A stretch of 26,664 nt of DNA, from contig JAYZDF010000041.1 of the NCBI GenBank assembly GCA_036337945.1, positions 1-26,664 on the forward strand, given 5' to 3'. The notes beneath the pieces were generated by a model that searched no databases, was not told where the DNA came from, and worked only from the letters and a program-made list of their open reading frames with translations. The stretch comes from JAYZDF01 sp036337945 (lineage in GTDB: Bacteria > Myxococcota > Kuafuiibacteriia > Kuafuiibacteriales > Kuafuiibacteriaceae). This document shows, piece by piece, positions 22,231 to 26,664 of the stretch. A program made the position numbers and the translations under genes. The stretch's first letter is position 1; each line of letters begins with the position of its first letter.

Positions 22231-25200
22231 TTACGGAAGCTCAGCTCGCTTATTGAACCGACGGACGATGTCAATAAAACCAACGTGCTCGTTGAGTTTC
22301 TGACGTGCTCGGCGGAATCGCAAGCAAGCTTCATCTTTCGCGGAACCTGTAAGGTTGTCGCAATCGACCTGAGCAGGCTGCCACTCTTGAGTAAGAATCG
22401 TGTTCGCGTCTTTCAAGATCTCGGCGCCGATACCCCAACTGTTTCCTCGTTGGTACGGTGGAACCGTATCGTTGAGAACCTGACGAGGTCGAGCCGCAAT
22501 ATCAGGCGCGCGGTACTTGATCCGTGTTTCAGGGTCGGTGAACTCAATCATTGTAACCGAAGAACCGTAGTCGACATCCTCTGGTGTACCTTCAATCGCA
22601 ATCTTTGTGAACCGATAGAACTCAGGAGAAGAATCTCGAATCGATGACCAGTTTGCAATACCGAAGGCCAAAGCGTAGTACTGCAGCGTCCAAGACCATG
22701 AAGGAGCTATCTTCGGCGCTGAAGCCAATTCTTGGCGAACAGATGAACCGTCTTCGAATTCTTCGTCCAAGAAAGGCATATAGCGAATCGATTTGTTACC
22801 ATCATCGTCCGTCACAACTGCAGATTGATATCCGGTGTGGTCACCACGAACAAGGCCATTCCAACGACGTAGAATTGGGTCTTCGTACGTTCGAAGATAA
22901 CCAAGCGCAAAGGCACTCGCGTCGAAAAGGTCAGAGAAGTCTCGAACGAATCGACCAGACGACGAAGTGATCTGACGAATGGCTGCCATCTTATCCCAGA
23001 AGACACCCATTCGGTTCGCCATATAGTGGTACTCGTTAGTCCAAGAGGTCGTAAAGAATTTACCTTGACCGTAACCAATTCCGACATCGAACTCTTCGTT
23101 ACAAGGTGCATCCTCACTCAACTTAGGCTCGTACATATTGTTCGTCGTGTTCAAGCAGTACGTGCCTGGTTCAGGAGTTTGAATCATTCGCTCGAGGAAA
23201 TTCAAACCTCGGTAAGATGCTTCAGCCCAGTTATCGAACAGGTCAGCCTCAAATACAGTACGACGGGTATAGAGATAGAACCGGAATACATTGGTCATGT
23301 GGAACAATCGGCGGGATTCCAATCGATACACGTAATAGGCAGGATTGTACCAGCCGCTTACAGAGAATCGGTCACGCCGGAAGTTCGAGAACAAGTAATC
23401 GCGGTCATAAGCATCAATGTGATGGTTGACAGCTTCAAGGAAGTTCGCACCAGTATCCCAGCGCTGGCAGCCAGGGCTAAAGCCAGCGAAGTTGTCTGTA
23501 CAGAAGTTATAAGGAACTCGATGGATATACGTGTTCCAGTTATAGCCGCGGTCATCAACGACTCCGTCGCCGTCATCGTCATTCCCGTCTTCCGCTTCGT
23601 TGATGCCCGTTGAAGGATCATCATATTCCGGTGGATTGAGAAGAGATGCTTTTTCCTGATTCATCAACTCTTGAGCCGTGACAATCATACGCGCATCATT
23701 GATGTTGTTAGGCCGCGCTTCGAGGTTTCGCACCTCTCGCATCAACCAGTTCAAATCAGAGATAAACAGCGTACACCTTGAACGGTCGCCTCGTTGCGCA
23801 GCATTTGCCTCGATACGAACGACCAGTTCAGAGAACAGATCATCGTACGTAGTCTCGCCTGCGTTCACAGAAAGAATCTGTGGAATGTTGCGGTAGTCCA
23901 AGAATCGCATCAAGAACGGTAAACCGTACCAAGTTGAATCGTGTCCGCAACGGCGGGCAAAGCTCCCGTACTTACGTGGGTCAGGAATAGAAATCTTCTG
24001 TGGGTTCCACGCGTCGATCAATTCACCGTACATGAATCGTACCGCAGCAGCGTCGTAAGGACCGATGCCGTGGATACCTTCAAGAGATACACCAAAGCCG
24101 TAGTCCATGATGGATGCATATTTATACTCTAGGCCGCGATTTGGGTTCTCTTTGGTCGGTTCGTTATTCCAGTAACGTTCCCAGAACTCAGGTCGGAAGT
24201 TGAGTGCATCGTTAGAGGCGCTGAAGTTGTGTCGAAGACCGACAGTATGGCCAACCTCATGACCTTGTACCGCGGAGTACATTTCACCACGTAACCATTG
24301 GTAAGTTTCTTCTCTTGGCTTCCCTTTGAAGAAATCTGCGAGACCAGCGGTAGTCGGCTCAAAGAAGTCCGCCATTTCCATACCGCGCTCGCCCAATTCA
24401 CGAACCGATCGGTCGTATGGGTTGTCTTGTAGGCCTTCACCCCAATTGACAGGAGACGCAGCCGCCAATGCTTCAGCAGATACTGTCCCTGGAGCAGGCG
24501 CACCAAAGGCACTGACAGCACCATCAGAAACGCTACCACCCCGTCCAACGATATCAGCAGGTTGATACAGAGTTGGACCAGCGAATGCACGTAGAATTTC
24601 GTCCGTGACCAAGAGCTCACGTTCGATGTCAGTTCCTTCAAACATTGCTCGGAACCGTTCTTGCTCACCACCAGGTGCTTTATCTTCGAAGATCGAGTCG
24701 CCAGACTCTTCTACGATTTGTCGGTCGCTCTCCATAAGGGCTTGGCGTACTGCGGAGCGAATAGATTTGTTCTTTTCACCGCGCTTAGAAACGACCGTGT
24801 TACGAACACTGTCACCACGAAGGATGTCTTCGGTTGAAAGCTCACCATTCAACCATTGAAGCTTATCGACCTCACGTTGAGTGATTGCATCACCCGCGTC
24901 GCCAAAGTAGTTGGCCGCGTTGCTTAGGTACTCCCCTGTTTCAGGGTCAGTACCGAATTGAGCGACACCCCAAGGACCGGCTTGGTCAGGGTCAACGTAG
25001 TTTTGGAAGTGGTAACGAAGGTCACCCTCTTTTTCCCATTGGAACGCTAGAGGAATTGGTGTTCCATCTTCGTCACGGGCTTTTGGATCAAGAGTGTAAC
25101 CAAGGGTGTTGAGTTGATGAAACTGAATCGCAGCGCAAACATTCTCGATGTTCCCGCGAGCGATGCTTTCCATTCCGCCAGCGACGCGATCAACAACCTC

Positions 25201-26583
25201 TTCTAAAGCAGCGCGATTGTCACCTTGTGCTCGGATATAAGCCTTGATGCCTTCGACATTGCAGCTGTTCTGACGGAATTGGAACATTTTCGTTCCGTTG
25301 TTCGCGCTTTGCCACGCGGTAATGTCGGCTTTGCCGTCAGCTGTTTTGTATCCTTGCAGGTATGCGACAGTTTCAGTGAATGGAACATTCCATTGGTCCG
25401 CCATCTTTTGAGCGCTTGGGATGATTTCTTCTGGGAAATCAACATTTCCGTAATACACGACAGGTTTTACTTCGCGTTCTTCGTAAGGAATCATCGCGCC
25501 ACTAAGGTCGTTGTAGTTGTCTTGCCAGAGGTCGAAACGACCAGCGAGATAGATACGGCCTGTACGAGTCAGGAAACGCTCTTTATTGAAAGCGACGCGT
25601 TGTGTTCGGAAGTTACCGAAAGCCTCGAAGTATGGGAAGGTAACAACTCGGCAATCGCTAGGATCACGAGTTCCGGTTCCATCAACACCGTCACATCGAC
25701 GTCCGTTGTTGTCGACGATGATTGCATTCCCTTGGTCATCTTTGAGTTCAACGTTGTCCGGGTAACGGAGTGACTGGAAGTCGTCCGTTGGGTCAACTTT
25801 TCTAAAAGACAGACGTACATCTACGTTCTGCGCACCACAGCGAGGAACGCCGTTATAGAGCAGCATCAAGTAACAATAATAAAGGTCTGGCTCAACATGG
25901 TAACGATTCGTGATGTCCATATAGTCCTCGGTAAAAGTCGGACGATTTGGATTCGTTTCTTCGTGACCCTGATGGAAGTACTTTCCTAGTGAGTATGCTG
26001 AGAAATAACCTTCTGGGAAGTTTGACCAGCCTGTCCAGAATGGCGTCGGGGTACCAACGACGTTAGTGGACCAGTCAACGCGGATATATTCACGTTCAAA
26101 CCAAGGACGGTCTGTAGCGTTTTCAACGATGACGTTGTTCTCTACACCAGTCGTTCGGCTGTAGTCACGCTGCACATCAAAGTGGCTGACGATCGGGTAC
26201 GCCATCGTTGGCGCACCGAAAAAGTCACGACCTTCATTGACGGGTTCGTCGCATTCTTCGGAGTTGTCGCAGTAATCTTTTCCTTCCGCATATGGAACGA
26301 ATTCGTAACTACGATAGCCGATCAAGTGCGTCTCAGTGATTTCCCATCGGATTTTTTCAAGGCCTGACGCATAGCCGTCGACCGCCATGTCAGCGCCTGG
26401 GTCTGAAGCGATAATCGTCGCTTTAGAATACCAAAGGCCGCTGAACTGCGTTTTCTTGATGCCATTGGGTTGCGTTCGATCGATTGTTCCGACGTCGTTT
26501 AGACAGCCGACAACCATCGTCGCTACCGCAGCCAATGCGCTGAGCTGTATATTCTTTTTCATGAAGCTTTTCATTTTGCTCAT
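22231..26583 (-). CDS. Very large metzincin-type zinc metalloprotease, lipoprotein
   Basis: A 1450-residue predicted surface lipoprotein. The signal peptide SALAAVATMVVGC ends in a lipobox Cys at residue 27. The metzincin zinc motif HEVGHTVGLRH is at 775-785 (His 775, 779 and 785 as ligands, Glu 776 as base), and a Met-turn SIMDY follows around Met 826, so catalysis is expected. The motif plus FCTDNFAGFSPGCQRWDTGANF resembles the large bacterial DUF4953/DUF5117 zinc-dependent metalloproteases. An Asp-rich loop, NDDDGDGVVDDRGY, looks like a calcium-binding insert of thrombospondin-type-3 or EF-loop character. The N-terminal 600 residues are beta-rich and unassigned. ATG 26583 has AGGA about 7 nt upstream; ATG 26574 fits the nearer AGGAG better, and either keeps the signal peptide. 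The 81 bp upstream (26584-26664) hold no gene that I can see. Confidence 0.88.
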   Translation of the reverse strand: MSKMKSFMKKNIQLSALAAVATMVVGCLNDVGTIDRTQPNGIKKTQFSGLWYSKATIIASDPGADMAVDGYASGLEKIRWEITETHLIGYRSYEFVPYAEGKDYCDNSEECDEPVNEGRDFFGAPTMAYPIVSHFDVQRDYSRTTGVENNVIVENATDRPWFEREYIRVDWSTNVVGTPTPFWTGWSNFPEGYFSAYSLGKYFHQGHEETNPNRPTFTEDYMDITNRYHVEPDLYYCYLMLLYNGVPRCGAQNVDVRLSFRKVDPTDDFQSLRYPDNVELKDDQGNAIIVDNNGRRCDGVDGTGTRDPSDCRVVTFPYFEAFGNFRTQRVAFNKERFLTRTGRIYLAGRFDLWQDNYNDLSGAMIPYEEREVKPVVYYGNVDFPEEIIPSAQKMADQWNVPFTETVAYLQGYKTADGKADITAWQSANNGTKMFQFRQNSCNVEGIKAYIRAQGDNRAALEEVVDRVAGGMESIARGNIENVCAAIQFHQLNTLGYTLDPKARDEDGTPIPLAFQWEKEGDLRYHFQNYVDPDQAGPWGVAQFGTDPETGEYLSNAANYFGDAGDAITQREVDKLQWLNGELSTEDILRGDSVRNTVVSKRGEKNKSIRSAVRQALMESDRQIVEESGDSIFEDKAPGGEQERFRAMFEGTDIERELLVTDEILRAFAGPTLYQPADIVGRGGSVSDGAVSAFGAPAPGTVSAEALAAASPVNWGEGLQDNPYDRSVRELGERGMEMADFFEPTTAGLADFFKGKPREETYQWLRGEMYSAVQGHEVGHTVGLRHNFSASNDALNFRPEFWERYWNNEPTKENPNRGLEYKYASIMDYGFGVSLEGIHGIGPYDAAAVRFMYGELIDAWNPQKISIPDPRKYGSFARRCGHDSTWYGLPFLMRFLDYRNIPQILSVNAGETTYDDLFSELVVRIEANAAQRGDRSRCTLFISDLNWLMREVRNLEARPNNINDARMIVTAQELMNQEKASLLNPPEYDDPSTGINEAEDGNDDDGDGVVDDRGYNWNTYIHRVPYNFCTDNFAGFSPGCQRWDTGANFLEAVNHHIDAYDRDYLFSNFRRDRFSVSGWYNPAYYVYRLESRRLFHMTNVFRFYLYTRRTVFEADLFDNWAEASYRGLNFLERMIQTPEPGTYCLNTTNNMYEPKLSEDAPCNEEFDVGIGYGQGKFFTTSWTNEYHYMANRMGVFWDKMAAIRQITSSSGRFVRDFSDLFDASAFALGYLRTYEDPILRRWNGLVRGDHTGYQSAVVTDDDGNKSIRYMPFLDEEFEDGSSVRQELASAPKIAPSWSWTLQYYALAFGIANWSSIRDSSPEFYRFTKIAIEGTPEDVDYGSSVTMIEFTDPETRIKYRAPDIAARPRQVLNDTVPPYQRGNSWGIGAEILKDANTILTQEWQPAQVDCDNLTGSAKDEACLRFRRARQKLNEHVGFIDIVRRFNKRAELP

Positions 26584-26664
26584 CTCCTAATCCTGCTGCC
26601 TTACCGATCAAAAACGCGCGATAGGTTACGAGCGTTCTCAAGTCGTTCAAACCATGAGCGCCAA

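Noticed and set aside
26584..26664. Promoter for the metalloprotease (TTGAAC with TAACCT, 16-bp spacing, minus strand)
   Set aside because: The -10 match is poor and the region is cut by the window end, so I do not list it as a feature.

Overview
This window is a chromosomal, mostly housekeeping stretch. The organism looks like a Gram-negative, myxobacteria-like deltaproteobacterium (Myxococcota sensu lato, possibly Bradymonadia). The clues are several large surface lipoproteins, one with a D/A/G/S-rich 'DAG...DSG' linker; a Ser/Thr kinase with the HRD-x-TPHN catalytic loop common in that group; a periplasmic-type cyclophilin; a TonB/AgmX-like envelope protein; and dispersed nuo and ribosomal-protein genes. 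The taxonomic call is inference. No tRNA, rRNA, CRISPR array, insertion sequence or phage gene was recognised.

Layout. 1-1467: sodium:solute symporter, 5' end outside the window, whose stop overlaps that of a convergent TonB-C-terminal-type protein (1464-2732, minus). 2785-4314: DUF2341-type lipoprotein. 4357-5749: a promoter followed by an apparently isolated rplC (ribosomal protein L3) and rlmE (23S rRNA 2'-O-methyltransferase). 5752-9084 (minus): nuoD, then an acidic ORF lying in frame after the nuoD stop, then a tail-anchored Ser/Thr kinase. 9201-9794: exported cyclophilin, with a palindrome at its likely promoter. 9912-12681 (minus): a 7TM-HD phosphohydrolase (PgpH family) and ybeY. 12700-16352 (plus): speA and pcnB. 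16406-21133 (minus): an RlmI-type rRNA methyltransferase, a 1192-residue low-complexity TPR/repeat protein, and a 38-residue Lys/Arg-rich small protein. 21163-22029: a lipoprotein with a chitobiase-type domain. 22231-26583 (minus): a 1450-residue metzincin-type lipoprotein with a strong terminator after it.

How it fits together. Many genes concern RNA and ribosomes: rplC, rlmE, ybeY, pcnB, the RlmI-like methyltransferase and possibly the 38-residue basic protein. A second theme is the envelope: three lipoproteins, the TonB-like protein, cyclophilin, symporter and 7TM-HD protein. Signalling is represented by the kinase and the HD phosphohydrolase. I see no clear new defence or biosynthetic system. 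The least explained parts are the repeat-rich 1192-residue protein, the 38-residue basic protein, the acidic ORF between nuoD and the kinase, and rplC standing outside an S10-type operon.
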